NCBI GenBank assembly: GCA_014925825.1
Contig: JACGCK010000065.1
Span: 62,001-126,000, forward strand
DNA: 64,000 nucleotides
Reading direction: 5' to 3'
Source of the DNA: Pholiota molesta
Lineage: Eukaryota; Basidiomycota; Agaricomycetes; Agaricales; Strophariaceae
The notes beneath the pieces are model-generated. The model was not told where the DNA came from and did no database searches. It saw only the letters and a list, made by a program, of their open reading frames with translations. Of the stretch, positions 47,982 through 61,900 are shown in pieces; positions within the stretch are counted from its first letter, which is position 1, and every line of letters starts with the position of its first letter. A program made the translations under genes and the position numbers.

Positions 47982-49482
47982 ATGTCTCAGATGTTTTGCC
48001 GGGAGCGCAGGTCATGGACTGCGAAGGAGGATCAACTACTCCGAGAGGCTGTCCAGAAAGGTATGTTCAGACCATCGTCATCGCACTAGATACCGAGCTC
48101 AAGACAACATTGCAGAGGATCCTGATAACGCCAATCCTTCCAAGTGGCATGCAATTGCGAAGCATGTCCCTAACCGGACGAACAAAGACTGTCGCAAGAG
48201 GTGGTTTGCGAAGATGGCGTCGGACGTTGTGAAGGGTGGCTGGGCACCAGACGAGGATGAGAAGCTGGTGAAGGGTATCGAGAGATATGGCACCCGGTAT
48301 GAAATCCTCCATTCACTCATTCCAATGCTTGGAATCGGCTCATACTGTGATATCTAGCTGGTCTCTAGTGGCATCTGTCGTCCAAACGAGGAACAGTGAC
48401 CGTGAGTCAGTCACCGTGACCGCTCGTCCATTGCTCATTCATGGGATATGGTTGGTAGAATGTGCCAAGCGCTGGACAGATACTCTAAACCCTGCCATTG
48501 ACCGAACAACATGGTCTTCTGAAGCAGTAAGCATGCCTCCGATGTGCGCGCTTACCCGAACTCTAATTAATATTACAGGATGAACTTCTGCTCCGAGCCG
48601 TATCCGAGCATGGCAAAGTGTGGACTAAGATCGTCAAGACATACTTCCCTGGTCGGACGGGGCTGTCTGCTAAGAACAGGTACTCGGAATTGATCTGCGC
48701 CCATCCATTAGTCAATACTGACATATTATCTCCAGATATAACAGCATTACGAGGTTCAATTCTGATTTGTCGCGTAGCGCGCGGCCTCGGCGCAAGTCCG
48801 ACGGCGGAGTGTACGCATTGAGTCATCGCAAAACGGAAAGCACTTCCTCAAGCTCGTCAAGCGCTTCTCCAGAATCACCGTCGATGTCCCTTCCCTTTCT
48901 TTCAACATCGCCGTTCCAGGGACCAGTAGACACGAAGCCGCATCAATATAAATTCGAGCCATCCTTCGGCTGGTCCTCCTCCTCTTCAGTAACGAGTGAG
49001 GACTCGTTGAGTGTATCCCCAATTGCATTCGATTACATGCCAGATCATGCAACTTCTCCTTCCCCATCCGATACTTCCTACCAGCCCTTCGAGATTTCCA
49101 TGAACAACACCCTGTCGGCGTTCACCGATTCGTCACACATCGTGTTTTCAGGACCCTCATCGCCGACAATATCATCCGGCAGCATGTATAAGAATTATAC
49201 GAACCATGGACACATCGGCGGTTTCTCTCAATTCCCTCTCTCCAGTGGCTCTCATGATGTCGCCGACCAATTTAACTTGTTCGACGGCATGTCGACGTCA
49301 CTGGACTCTACGCCTATTATGGGCGTGAACTGGGAATCCGGCTCATCGGCTGGCTCCAAGGTTGTCAATGGCGGCTACAAGATACCAGCGGCTACTGAAT
49401 TTGTGAGAATATATCATACACTCCTGTGTTATACCTTTCGCTAACGATGATTCCCTTTCTTCTTTCACAGTATGTATTCTAG
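47982..49482 (+). CDS. Myb/SANT DNA-binding protein
   Basis: Probable nuclear transcription factor. Seven exons, 47982-48060, 48116-48296, 48358-48401, 48459-48526, 48579-48679, 48736-49402 and 49471-49482, join in phase to 383 residues. All introns are GT-AG, 52-68 bp. The last exon has only four codons. Three Myb-like repeats lie in residues about 8-160. Each has regularly spaced tryptophans, or an aromatic in their place: RRSWTAKEDQLL with KDCRKRWFAKM, GGWAPDEDEKLVKGIERYG with QCAKRWTDTL, and TTWSSEADELLLRAVSEHG with LSAKNRYNSI. The rest is Ser/Thr/Pro-rich without known domains and could serve in activation. The layout resembles c-Myb-like R1R2R3 proteins of fungi. Targets are unknown. 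No frame error. Confidence 0.93.
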
Positions 49483-52400
49483 AACACTTTCCTTCCCGAT
49501 TTTATTGATCAGTTGCTGCGGTGGCCCGCAGGGTGCTAGCCGACGCGGGCTTAGAGCCGTGTGGTAAAATAATGTCATCCAATTACCTTGCGGGTCATGG
49601 CTCCTTCTTCTGTTTTGGAACGTCGTCGTATTGCTACTTGTTGTAGTATCTGTAGAATTATGTTGTACTATTATGCCAAATATACACTGGATTGGTAACG
49701 AAATGTTATTGCACACCCCGAGGGACTATTTCATAGCCTCCTCATCTTGACGGCCCTGGTGAGAAGAGAACGAAGATACAGCTACATCATCGATGTACTT
49801 GGACCGCGGATGAACATATGGTTATTCTGTATGGTGGATTTAGAGCCTGACAACATATGAATCTCCGTGGGATACTTGTCGATGAGTTTCAATTTCAAAC
49901 ATAGCATCCATATCACGGTCAACGTAGATTGTGACCACTGACTCGACCTTGGCCAATGCTTCGAATACTACGTTTCCTCCGAGTCTCTATGTAGTATTTG
50001 GAGGTTGATATTTGGTAGGTTACTATACAAGTCAATATCCTGTCATTAACCCATTACATGTAACACAATCCGTTCAGGTCACATATTGGAGGAATGGCTG
50101 TTGATACAGATGATTGTCATCATAAGTGTCTGCTTTGCATAGCCTATCAAAAGCGACGCATAAGCGAGAATTTATCAGCGAGGCTTTCATCGCTATGTCC
50201 GAGTCCGAAGCCCAGGACTGCCCAGCACGTCCCTAACCTGACGAAGAGCATCTACGTGATAAACTAGATTTGCGCTTTGGGAAGTTGTCGGCTAGACAAG
50301 AAATTTGCCATTGAAAAGCATAACCAGGTGATGATGGGCGGCGCGGTGAGGCAGTCGTGGTATACCGTATAGCAAAGCCGCAGCAATCGAGAGAAAAACA
50401 ACATGAGAATCCGACGTCTCCCGAAGTTATCGGAGTGCATACGCGGCTCGACCGCCTATTTCAGACAAATCTCAATTATTCTTGTAATCTTGGCCTGAAG
50501 TCCATGGCAAACCAATGGATCGGGAGCATAGCGTGCAAATTTCCAAGAGCGATTTGGGGAAGAGGCCTTTCTAAGACCAGTCTGACAGTGAATCCCCATA
50601 AGTCACTATGATAGATGTCGCGAATTGAGTGGATTGTCCAGGGTCTCAGGGTAAAGAGTGTCTACATCAATTAATTCTCCTCAGTGCCTGATATAAGAGG
50701 CGACTGGAAATAAGCGCCCGTCAGGATTTAACCATCATCGTCATAGACTATACCAAGACCTTTACCGGTGATAGAACTCTGGGTTATAATGAAAGAATCT
50801 GTTCTACTTATTTACTTGGGGCCCCAAGACCTCATCACAATACCGTGCCCGATCCTGGGACTTAATAGTACCTGTTCTTTATTTAGACCATGGCGGACCT
50901 CTCATGCACGACGGAATATTCACCTCAACCTCCGAGGAGCCGACAGATGTTCAAGTAAGGTATTTAATTCAATCATGATAAGTAATTATCTAGATGAATA
51001 GGCGGTGATCAAGCTGCAATTTTGCTCGTTGGATCTGTTATTTCCTTCGTGGAGATGTCTGGGCATATTTGAGAAGCTTTTTAGAGCGCGACGCTTATTC
51101 TTGGACTAAACTCCCAGGCCAATCAAGTTGGGCAAGAAGTCCCTCCCTTAGTTTTGATTATCGCCTCTTTATGCACACCTCCTGACGGAGATGAAGACGT
51201 TTGTTAGCATTCGTGTGCGAGCTACATAGTACCGTTTGATGTGGAGGATTTATGTCATTGAAAGTCGTGGGCGTTGCAGGAAGCTTCCGGACATGTTTTG
51301 ATGAAATCCACATTCCATGACGTTCGAGACTCTATGTAATCCACAACCCACAACCATTAATATAAACCTTAAATATAGAGTGGAAGAAGAAGATTTAGAG
51401 CTGCCAATAGACTGATATGGTCGGTAGAAATTACCTAGGCCATGAAGGCTGTAAAGGATGTATTGCTTTCTTAGAGACAACCAAAGCATCTAAATGTATA
51501 GTAGTAGAAATCACTACGTTCTGTGTATATCTACTGCAACAGCCGAATTTTATACCTTCAAGATATCTCTTCTGTCAAAGCCGACAGGAGTGCAAAGATT
51601 GACACGAGAATATCGTGCCACCATGAATCTGTGATCGCAGCCAAGCAAAGGAAACGGAGATTCAAGGGGTTTGTGTCTCAAAGACTTTTTATGATGGTTG
51701 ATAGACCTGCGCATCAATCGATTTACCTCAACAACCTATGACGTTTGAATGTTTGAACCTTGAGCACTCCACTTCAAGTTTCGAGCTGCTTGATGGCTGA
51801 ATCGGCGTGGCAATCAGACGCAACATACAAGCTCTTCGAGGAATTATGGCTGTGAGAAAATATAGATTATTTTGCAGGTTGATGGAAGCGTAACCTCCCC
51901 AAACTTCAACTTGAACTGTGATGTATCTCAGTGGGCTGTTGATCTTCGTCGGATCACCGGCCGAAGCAAAAGATCATTACCTTAACAAGCTTCGTGGAAA
52001 TATATTTGTAATTTGTTCTCGCGTCTAAGTAGTAGCTCGTGGCAAATGATTCTCTTTTCACCGCCAGTACACACCAACTTATAACCAATCGTTTTCAAGG
52101 TTTTAGAAACATACCAATGTTCCTTCAACCTTTCAACTTCACCCATGTCGTTGACACGTAGATGAAGGCCCTCGTCGCATTGTCGTTGTCAAAATTCACG
52201 GTGAACCCATGATCAGGTTGGATTGATGCGTAAATGACACCCAGTGTGATTTACAAGCCCTAGCGAGGACTTGTACTCATATACAATAACGATCTACGGA
52301 ATTTTCGGCTTCCTTAGCCCTCGCAGGCATTGACACCGTGGATTGTGCGCACATTGTACAAGGGGTATGTATAGGATATAGTAGTAGATCGGTTTGTATT

Positions 52401-52693
52401 CCTGGTGCGTGGCTCTCAAACCTTTCACGTTTAGGGGCTCTAGCTAAATGTGATGAATTATGACATTATATTTCATTTTCAGAGTTGGAATGAAGTAAGT
52501 ACCTTGTAGTACTAGTACTTACATTTCGTTGCTTTGGTTGATCATATGAACTGCGGGACATCATCGGGGGAAATTCCGGACCGCCAGCAATCTGCTTTCA
52601 TCCGCCGTTTAAGTAGCTGAAGCAGGCCCCAAAGATGGCGCCATTGTGTTCCCTTTGCACCACGACGACAACGAATCGCCACGATCCGACAGA
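49483..52693. other. Long gene-poor stretch
   Basis: 3.2 kb with only short frames and no splice-consistent coding sequence on either strand. AT-rich. No repeat or RNA gene recognised. Confidence 0.4.
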
Positions 52694-54558
52694 ATGTCTG
52701 AGTTTCAGCCCGTTCTACTGACACTTCCTGATGCACAGATCCAACCTTCTCTAGCGCTAGAGGTTTGTCACAAGCTTGGCGGCGTTGGATGCTCCAACCA
52801 CTATCTAATCAGGCACTAATCGTCCGGTATATGTGTAGGTTCTTCCTTACGGGCTCACTATTCACAAGTTCTTGGTACAAGTAGATGGACGTGTGAGTCC
52901 CATCGCAGCGTGCTACAACTCTTAGATCGTCCTGATATATTCTTTAGACACATGACATTGTAATAGGCCCGGAATCGCGCAGCGAGCATGTTAATCAGAA
53001 GTACACGAACTCCATTGTCGGAAGATACGCGAATCGTATCCCGGTCGGGACTCATGTCCTGGAAAGGAACGGTATAAAAAGTCAATTAACAACTCTACCC
53101 AATGGTACGTGTCTATATCCTCTTGTATCGGAACATCGTTTATTCGATTCTGCTGTTATCAGAGGCTCCTGAAGTTTCCCTCCATGGTGGTCCCGTGGGA
53201 TACGATGCCTTGCCTTGGAGCATAGTCACACCTGACGAACCCGCAACACTCTTTTCCGTGGCCGAACTCAGCCAGATCAACGCTCTTGACGAGTCGTCTT
53301 ACGCTATCTTTCGGCTAAGATCTCCTGCAGGCGATCAAGGATATCCAGGGACTCTCTTGATTGAGGTTTTCGTCGGCCTCATCGCTCCTTCCAAGGATCA
53401 TCTTCTCCAGCGATCAGACGGCCCTGACGAAATCGAGTATTCGTTAGGCAGTGCGGTCATAGTTTATCGCGCCAAACTAGAAGAACCTAATACAGTCACG
53501 CCGGTCAATCTTACACAAGTGAGCTTTGCATTCCTTCTATAGAATAAAATTTCGCTTATCGTGTTCAGCATTGGGGATTCAATCTGGAAGCCAGCCTTCG
53601 GGACGAAGCTCCAGGATCAGACGGTCTTTCGGTGAACGACCACACATTGACCATAAAGGTCAGTTTTGGACGCGAATACTCTATCCGAAGAAACATGTTG
53701 TTTAATCTTATCTCTTCACAGAGTGATCGCATTGCGACGCTCGCTTCAAACTCTCTTGGAACTGGAAAGTATACACCCGTCTCAACAGCCCCAGCGCATG
53801 CGCACAGCTCCAAACTTATTGGTGACTTAATCCCACAATCCGGTTATGGTGCGCCTTTTCACTCGATTATGGCGGTATATATTCTGAACAAGGTTCTATG
53901 CAGATGACTATTACCTTTTCGAAGAAGGGGCTAATTCATCCATTCCGACCCGCATCCCGTTCTCTTCATTCAATGACACGAGCGACTTTATCAAGGATCT
54001 GCTCCGCGAGTCTGACGATAAGGAGCGTGGTACTAGGTCCGAGCCAACGGTCAAGCTACTATCGGAGAAATCAGGCATTAAGCTTCACTTCGACAGCAAT
54101 CGTAAGTATCTTCTGCCATTGCAAGGGGAGTCTTGGGGTATGCCGCCATTCTCACCGATTCTTGCAGAGCACGGCGCCATGTTCTACTCTAATGCGATGG
54201 CGAATCCCGCCAAGGGTGCCCGCAAAAAGATCCACGGCGGTTCCGGCATCAAGGATAACGGCGATGCATATGGTCCTGGATGCAAGTACATTTGTTGCGT
54301 ATCCTGAATGCATTGCTGACGCTTTATCGGCCATACAGCCGCTGCTTTCTTGGAATTCCATCATGTGCGTCTCCCTTCTCCTAATACATGAAAACTTTCG
54401 CTAAATTTGCTTCCATGTGTTCCCCCTTCTAGCCTCTCGCGGCGTTCCTCTATCCAGAAAACAAGGATGGAGAGGATACACTTCTAACTTCTAATGAGTT
54501 ATACCACAACTACGTCCGAGTTGATGTCAAGTTTGAGGCTGGAAAGCGGACGGACTAA
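52694..54558 (+). CDS. Aldose 1-epimerase (mutarotase) family protein
   Basis: Interconverts alpha and beta anomers of aldoses such as galactose and glucose, in the cytosol. Ten exons, 52694-52762, 52839-52892, 52948-53104, 53163-53518, 53569-53658, 53722-53848, 53904-54101, 54168-54281, 54339-54364 and 54433-54558, join in phase to 438 residues. The intron 54282-54338 is GC-AG with a GCAAGT donor. The others are GT-AG. Family marks: YTNSIVGRYANRI, SLHGGPVGYD, the catalytic His region NLTQHWGFNL, SGYDDYYLF, and near the C terminus the probable base Glu in AAFLEFHHPLAAFL. An insertion of about 45 residues (ANSSIPTRIPF to SEKSGIKLHF) makes it longer than bacterial enzymes of about 340 residues. 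No signal peptide and no frame error. Confidence 0.92.
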
Positions 54559-55696
54559 ACGTAAGTTGCAGAGTCCCAAATAATTTATAAATCCCGCTCT
54601 ACACAAAGAATATTGATGTACCATTATCGTTCTTTTGAATATCCAACTAATGATCTCTCTTGGGTCTAATCAGGAACTGTTGTTTCAATGTTCAGCGACT
54701 TCCCGCGATTCAGAGAGGACGCGACTCGAATTGAAATTCTCATGGAAAATATGAATGACTCAGCTTCACGGAAAACGTTGCCATGGGATATACAAACTGA
54801 GAAAATTTTGTGATATGAACAATTGTCCCAGAGAAACTTATCTGCCATCTGATTTCCTTCCTGCATATTTTTAGCGACTGTGAACAGCTGTGAACGAACT
54901 GCGAAGCTGTGGAGCGTAACTACATATTCCGCCGGGGTATGTGCCAATTCCCCGTCAGATCTGGGTTCTTTGTAGCTCCCATGATCTGCCAGCTATAAGG
55001 CTTTGAGGAATCATCAGGTTTGGATGAACTGCAGCATCGTACCTTGCTTTGCTTCAGCTTCTATCATTAGGCATTCCTTCAAACACGGGGAAGCATCTCA
55101 ATCAGTCCAAATTGTAACTCATTGCTCATGGGCCGTATAAATGTGTACCTTTCGATTTCTATACTAGTGTTTTGATGAATCGCCGGCGTCGAATAGCGAT
55201 CACTGTTGTACTAGAAAGGCGAATGGTTTCGAATTATTGCATCTGGGAAGTCGAAAACCTCGAATATCATTTGAAAATATTTGGTGTAACATACTTGTAA
55301 CATACTAGAACGTACTACACCTGCAAGGTGTCTATTCTGATCCGCTACTAGATATCACGATCCGAGTGAGCTCAGACGGCGGTTGATCCATATCAAGGGC
55401 GCTTCAAGACACGGTGCCGCGCAACAGCGCGCAACCAATAAATAGGCTGGGAAACTACTCAGACATGGTCATCAGATTTGATTGCTCAGAATCGATCTTC
55501 CCTTGGATGAATTCAATAGGATTCAAACATTACCATCAACGAAGTAAAGTCAACTAATGAGCCATCATACATCAAAATCACCAGGCTTGAGGTTGGATAT
55601 GTCGTCGCACCACGCACGTGTGCCGCAGATGAAAGATGTTGTGTCAAAAAGCATATCAAAATAAATCAAGCTATGATAATGGAGGCTATTTCCAAG
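54559..55696. other. Intergenic, no gene seen
   Basis: Only short frames. The convergent 3' ends of the epimerase and the GTPase gene lie at its borders. Confidence 0.4.
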
Positions 55697-57044
55697 TCAA
55701 AGAGAAGGGCGCCAGCATGAAAGCCAACTTGCCCCAAAACCAACAACGGGAATCGCCGCTGCGAGCTTTCCCTCCAATACAGCATTACTGTTCTCCGTCG
55801 CAGCTACAGCTTGCACCACCGGGGAGTGGGTCTGCTGTCCTGGATATTCTCCCGAACTAGAATAGTTTTTGTTCGCTTGGATGCCACTTCGATGCAGCGG
55901 CGACCTTCTCGGCAGCCCTAGACGCTCTTCCATCCGCGACAATACATCGATGTAGCTCTTCGCGAATTGCTCGAGTCCATTTGGAGACGCTGAATGGCCA
56001 CTCCATCCTGGTCTTTTCTGCGGTGAGTTCTTTGCGAGTTTCTTCATCTCTGGCCCTCGTGGCCTCCTGGATTCCATCAGAAGGCCGCGGACCTCCAATC
56101 GGTGTCGTTCCATCTGTTCGAACATTTCCCGGGTGAGTTCCTTTCCTGCCTGAGTTTCGGAGATGTCGAGTCCACTGCGAAGCTCTCTTGGATTCTTAAA
56201 GTGACGGGAGAGGTGTGATTTTGGATGATGGATCGGATTATCGTCTGCGCAGATGCAAGCGTATTATCATGACGGCCAAGACGAGCGCCCTTATCAATCG
56301 CCAACTTGAAGAATGCATCTTTGGACGCCAGTTCCTTTTCGCGCTGTTCGCCGATAGGGCCCTCCACTTGGTCCCACATAGTCGTGGTTATGACGATATT
56401 TCGTAGGGACGCATCTCCGCAAAGGTTTCGAAACATTCGAAAGCTCCTTGCGGATATTCCTCCAACGCGATTGTCGAGAATTCTATGCATATAAACGATG
56501 CCAGCCAAGCGTTTGCCTTGGTCGTAGCTGGAAGGTGTATTAATTCTTCAAAAAGTTGACCAGATTTGTGCGGTTGCACTCACGAGTAGGATAAATAAGC
56601 AGCAATCATGTTCAACACGCTGGCATCGCTCAGATTCGTATCATCGAATCCAGGTGTGTCGATTAAGGAGATCATTTGACCATCGAGGTCGAACGGCTTG
56701 GATATTGAACGTCATTGGTGCATGATTCCAGCTCACTTCCTATTCGAAGATTTGAACCGCTAAGTAGATTGATAAACTGCAGTGGAAGTCAGTGAATTTG
56801 AGGAAGAGAATTTGAGGGGTGACGTGTTCCTCACTGAAGTCTTTCCCGTCCAGTGGGTCCCATAACACTGCATATTTCAAAAATTAGCCACAATTATCAC
56901 AGTAAAGACCATACATCTACGTACGCAATTGAAAGAGGACCACGATCATCTTGAAGTGTCTGTGAACAGTGTATATATATGTCAGAACAAACTCCAAATG
57001 ATACAAAAAGCATTGACCGTTGTGCGACCAGACGAGGCACTCAT
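55697..57044 (-). CDS. AIG1-like P-loop GTPase
   Basis: Predicted GTP-binding protein of a family common in mushrooms. From the ATG at 57044 (MSASSGRTTVNAF) and after short introns come the Walker A segment (GPTG, then GKTS once one missing base near 56850 is allowed), a switch/Walker B segment ISLIDTPGFDDTNLSD, LAGIVYMHRILDNRVGG, and NIVITTTMWDQVEG, probably the base-recognition strand. A coiled-coil-like stretch (TREMFEQMERHRLEV) and a hydrophobic C-terminal tail (LAAAIPVVGFGASWLSC) follow and suggest membrane contact. Length is about 390 residues. Three single missing bases are needed, near 56850, 56700 and 56187. Function is not known. GIMAP/AIG1 relatives work at membranes in defence or trafficking, which is only an analogy here. 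Confidence 0.82.
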
Positions 57045-58961
57045 TTTGAACGATATGGGGAGAGCGAAGCGCAGGGGAACTCATAAAACATACCATTGCT
57101 TTGAAAGACAGAAAATATGCTAGAGCAAACCACGCGGGAGCCTGCGCTGCGTTGTGACCGCGTTTTCGTCGATCTAACCTGTGTTCCTTAACATGAGGTT
57201 ATGGCTGTTCAAGATTGCATACTGTATGTTGCATATTTAGAAATAGTGAGAGCAACATGGGTTTGGACTCACGAACTCGAACCTCGAAGGTACACATATC
57301 GCCTTCCAACTTCCCTTTTGACTCTCTTGACGTATTCTGGATTGCTTGCAGAATTTAATGGTGCCATGATCGTTCTAATTATTAAAATCGATAGTTCATT
57401 TCGAGCCGTTGCCATGATGAGATAAATCATAGTGCTCCAGCGAGAGGTTTGGCAGGCTGCTGGCGGCGATAACAATCGATTGACATGAGTTACATGTCTC
57501 GACTTGAAGTTCCGACAACGAAGGCTAGAAACAGGAGAGAAAGGTTGACAGTTCAAACAAATGGACCTATACCGACACAAAAAGACTTACTAACAGATGT
57601 TCCGCATATGGTGGACACAAGGTGAGGGCTCCAGGTTCGGGAGAACCAACATGCCTCAATAACATAGACTGGGGCTTAGGCGGCCATGAACGCAGAACCA
57701 TATGGGTTGGAATCATATAGAAGGTGTCGATGCAGCGGTAAGCCAAGGTCTGGAGTAATATAAGAATAGATGTCGAAGGAAACATGGTAGTAGTCGCGTG
57801 TCAGTGTGGCAGCAAATGAGGCGCTTTGATGGCGGCATTGTCCAAGAAGGTTGCGGAGATCAAATAATCGTTCCTGGAGTCCAAGAGATTTTGGGCGCCT
57901 ATTTAGATTTCAAGCCCCGCAACAGTATAATTTATACGCTCCAAACTACATCCCAATGGCGAGCCTTCATACCGAAAAATGGCAAGAAATGCGTATGATT
58001 GGACATGACATCTTGGGCAATTTAGGACGTGGATTAGAGACAGCGCGCACAGTGTCAACCAATTACAACCATTCCATTTGATTTAGATTTTCTCACAAAA
58101 TGGCATTACTTTAGCGTGTATATCATGTCTCTATAAGAGAAAATCGTGGGCCTCGTACTGTACAAGAAATCCTAGTTTGATCGCGCTGAGGTCGAAGACG
58201 AGGACGAACATTGAAATATTGAAATTTAAAAATGTTGAGAAGGGCCTCATGCGTCATTGGATCCACAACAAGTGCGGGTTCCGCACTGAGGTTTGAAGCT
58301 TGAAGGCTTGAAGAGGACCCACAGTAAGCAAGCTCAACGAGGTCATAGTAGATAAGTCATGATGAAAGTATGATAGTTGATATGAAACAGCGCGAAGTGT
58401 TTAAATGGAGTGGTAACAGTATGATGGACGATGATGCGTGGTGTTTATACAGCGATAAAATGTTAGAAAATCAAGTATCGATAGCGAGATAGCGAGAGCG
58501 AGGTAATACGATGGAAAAGGGAAGGGAAAAAATGCAGAGCAGGTAAAAGGAAATAGCGCTAGTGCGAAATTGTTCGTAAACTTGATAAAGGAGCCCTACG
58601 ATATTTGAAAGAAAGCTTTGCTAATCAAGAAAAGAAACACATAATGTAAACGCCGCTTCCAATATAACCCAAAAAAAGATGGATGAACGATGATGTCGAT
58701 GAAGAGAGTGTTGAGGAAATTGATAATGAGGGATAACGCGCGTGCTGCAGATTAAGGCGTGTGTATTGCTAAGGCGATCTTGCCTGAGGATGTGATGATG
58801 ATGGTGATGACGATAGTAGCAGATGCGCAAAAAACCGATTCTGATGAAGGACATCAAGTCCTCGTACCCCGAAAGAAAAAGACGAACAAAACAATGCGAA
58901 AAAGGAAAAAATAAAATAAAAATCCTATGAAGCAAAAGCAAAATTCGTGATCTCCCATAGA
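57045..58961. other. Intergenic, no gene seen
   Basis: Minus frames at 57269-57785 and 58621-58968 are short and lack family likeness. The right end is likely the 3' untranslated region of the DUF3295 gene. A (CAT)n-like tract occurs near 58,795. Confidence 0.4.
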
Positions 58962-61900
58962 TTACCATCCCGAATAATGATAATCGTTAGCCCAACTTTT
59001 ATTTCTCGTCAACCTGCGTTGACGCGCCTCTTCTCTCTCCTTGTCGGTGAGAGGTTCGTGTCGTGTAATCTGGGATGTTCCCTCAGGCTTCGTACCCTTC
59101 GCATGCAGTTGAACCATACTGGGGGCCGCAGTCAATGGCCTTACTCCACCGAGCACATTGTTTCTGCCGCCGTCACCGCTGGTAGTCCGCCTGATAGCTG
59201 GATTAGGTTTGTCCACGTGGCGATGCCACAAAACATTGCGACGCAAGCTCTCCGTCAGCTCAGTAGCGAGCATATTGCGTCGAGTTGTCCGCGGCGTCGA
59301 AGGAGGGATTGGAAGAGGAAGGGTATAAGGGTAGTCGACTTTGATGGAGCAGTAGCGGGAGGAAGTGGCGCATCTTCATCTTCGACTCGCGTTAACTGAA
59401 GACCTGTCGGGACTCGACGTTGTACAGGCTCGCCTTGTGATTGGCTACGTTGATGTTGAGCTTGAGGTTGAGCGACTACCCATTGCGGCACGTCGTTGTC
59501 GTCAGTTCCAGCCGCCTTTGGTTTGGATGGTCCGGGGGCGTTAGGATCCAGGGCTTTGGCAGTCGGCTTGATGCCTCGTCTTTCCGCCAATGCCTTCAGC
59601 TTCTCCTGAGCAATGCTCTTCGATATCTGGATTGCTCCATCATCAGAGTCACTGTCCTCCTCCATTTCTTGATCCTTAGGAGGACCTTTCGGCCTATAGC
59701 CACCCGAACCACCGCTTCCATTGATGTTGACACGCTCTAGTAGTGCTGAAGTACGATGTGCAAGTTTGGTCGCCACGCTGCCCACTTGAAGTTGGGTAGC
59801 CGTAGGCAACGCAACCGAGCTCTTCGTTAATACCAGCCCGCCACTCCGGAGAGGGGGCGAGAAAGCAGTGCGGGTAGGGACGATGTCGGCAGTATTACGA
59901 CGAGTTGCAACGGGACGAGAGGTTGACGAGGCAGCTTTAACAACAGCTGCGGGAGCATCAGACGGAGCAGGAGCAGAAGTAGTCGACAGCATGGGTTTGG
60001 GAGCATTAACAGCAGAAACGGCAGGCGGCTGATCGGCATTGACAGCAGGAGTCGGAGTAGGAGCAACGACGGGAGTCATGGGTTGCATCGATGACAAGGC
60101 TGATATACCTGATCGACGAAGCTCGCCAGAGCTGAAGCCACGTCTATAAGGGTGGTTCGGGGGAAATTGTTCCACGTCCGGGTTCATCAACTGTGTTAAG
60201 AGCCCAACACTATTCGTTCGTGCTTTTGCTAGGTCCTGGAACGACGAGGTGGGAAGCTTCACAAACATCTCTCGCTGGCGTTGGGCTTCAATAACAGCCT
60301 TATCCACCAATGCTTGTTGGGCCTGGGCCTGACGTTGCATTTGGGCACGAGTTAGTTGCTGTCCCCGCGCATTGTTCGGAGCGGGGTAATGGCTGGAATG
60401 TGTTCGCTGGGGAGCCTGAGGGGCCCGAGGACGCGTGGCCTGCTGCTGGCGCTGTTCTCGCTGCTGCTGCTGAAGTAGTTGCATCTGGTGATCATGTTGC
60501 TGCTGGATCTGTAGGAGCAGGAGGCGATTTTGTTCCTGCTCTTCTTGGGTCTGACGCTGAAAAAGTGAACTCGTTAACTGGTGTCTGAGAAAAAAGAATG
60601 TATCGACGTACCACTTCCTCATCATCCACCGTCATCTCCGCACTCGACCACTCGCCCTCATCATCATCATCACCCTCATCATCAGTCGTCTCGAACTCCG
60701 ATTCCGTTGACACCAGCTCGACTCGCTTCTTGCCAGTGGGTAACAATGGCGTGTTCAACGAATCCTTAATTTGGGCAGCCAGCACGGGATCGACAACGCC
60801 CACACCAGTAGGGCCAGCACGCGCCCTGCTGTTGCTCTTCTTCGGTTTGGTCGATGACTCCGCCGGAGGAGCGACAGCTGTCTCGCGCTGTTTGCCTTTC
60901 TTGCTGGTGCTGCTGTTCTCGACGGCAGCGACCACCTGCTGCGACAACTGAGGCTGTAATTGCTGAGGCTGGGTCGTCTGGAACTGCTGCTGATATTGCT
61001 GTACTTGCTGTTGCGCTGCGGTGGGATGATGCTGCTGCTGGTGCATCTGCTCCATGATTTGCAACTGGTGAAGTTCAGGTTTCGATAGATGTCCGTTCGC
61101 GTGCATATGCTGGCCGGTCGAACGCTTGGCTTGGGGTTGCTGCTGTTGGCGTTGTTGGTGCTGATACTCCTGCTGTTGCACCGCAAGACGCTGCTGAAGG
61201 GACATCTCTCTCTCTTTCCCCTTGCCCTTCCCACCTCCTACCACCGCGGTATCCGGCGCAACACTCTGCCCGCTCACCCCTCCGCTAACCTCCGAACCAC
61301 TCCCTGCGCTCTTCCCCCCATCCCGTCGTCCGAATTTGATCCAATGTTGAACCTCGTCGGCCGCTTGCTGCTCGTCTCGCTGATATTATCGGCGGTCGCT
61401 GGGCCAGTGAGGGCTGCGATAGTGCCGAGCTGAAGCTGGTGTCGTTCCGCCTGACGGCGCCGCTCTTTTTCTTCCTCTGCCAGAGCGGCGCGGCATGCCT
61501 GCTCATGCAAATACATACGCTCCCGTTCCTTCTCCTCTGTCTCTCTCCGCTCACGCTCCGCTACTTCCAGGTCACCCATCCCATCATCATCACCACCCGC
61601 ATTACGATCGCCAGCCTCCCAATCTTCCTCCTCCTCCTCCTCCTCTTCCTCTTCCCTCTGCTTCGCTTTCCTTTGCCCGTCATACCCGAGCTATTCCGCC
61701 TCATCGCCACCAGCGCCGCAGACTTCTTGTTACCCGGACGGCCCAGCGAAAACTTGGCCTTTGAGCGCACAGCGGGCTTTGCAGTCCTCGTCGAGGCACG
61801 GCAGCGGCCACGACAGCAGCCACAGCTTGAGGGCTGGCGGCGGTCATCCCCAGGCCAAGCCCAAGCCCAAGCCCGTGCTCGCGACTTCTGCTGCGACTCT

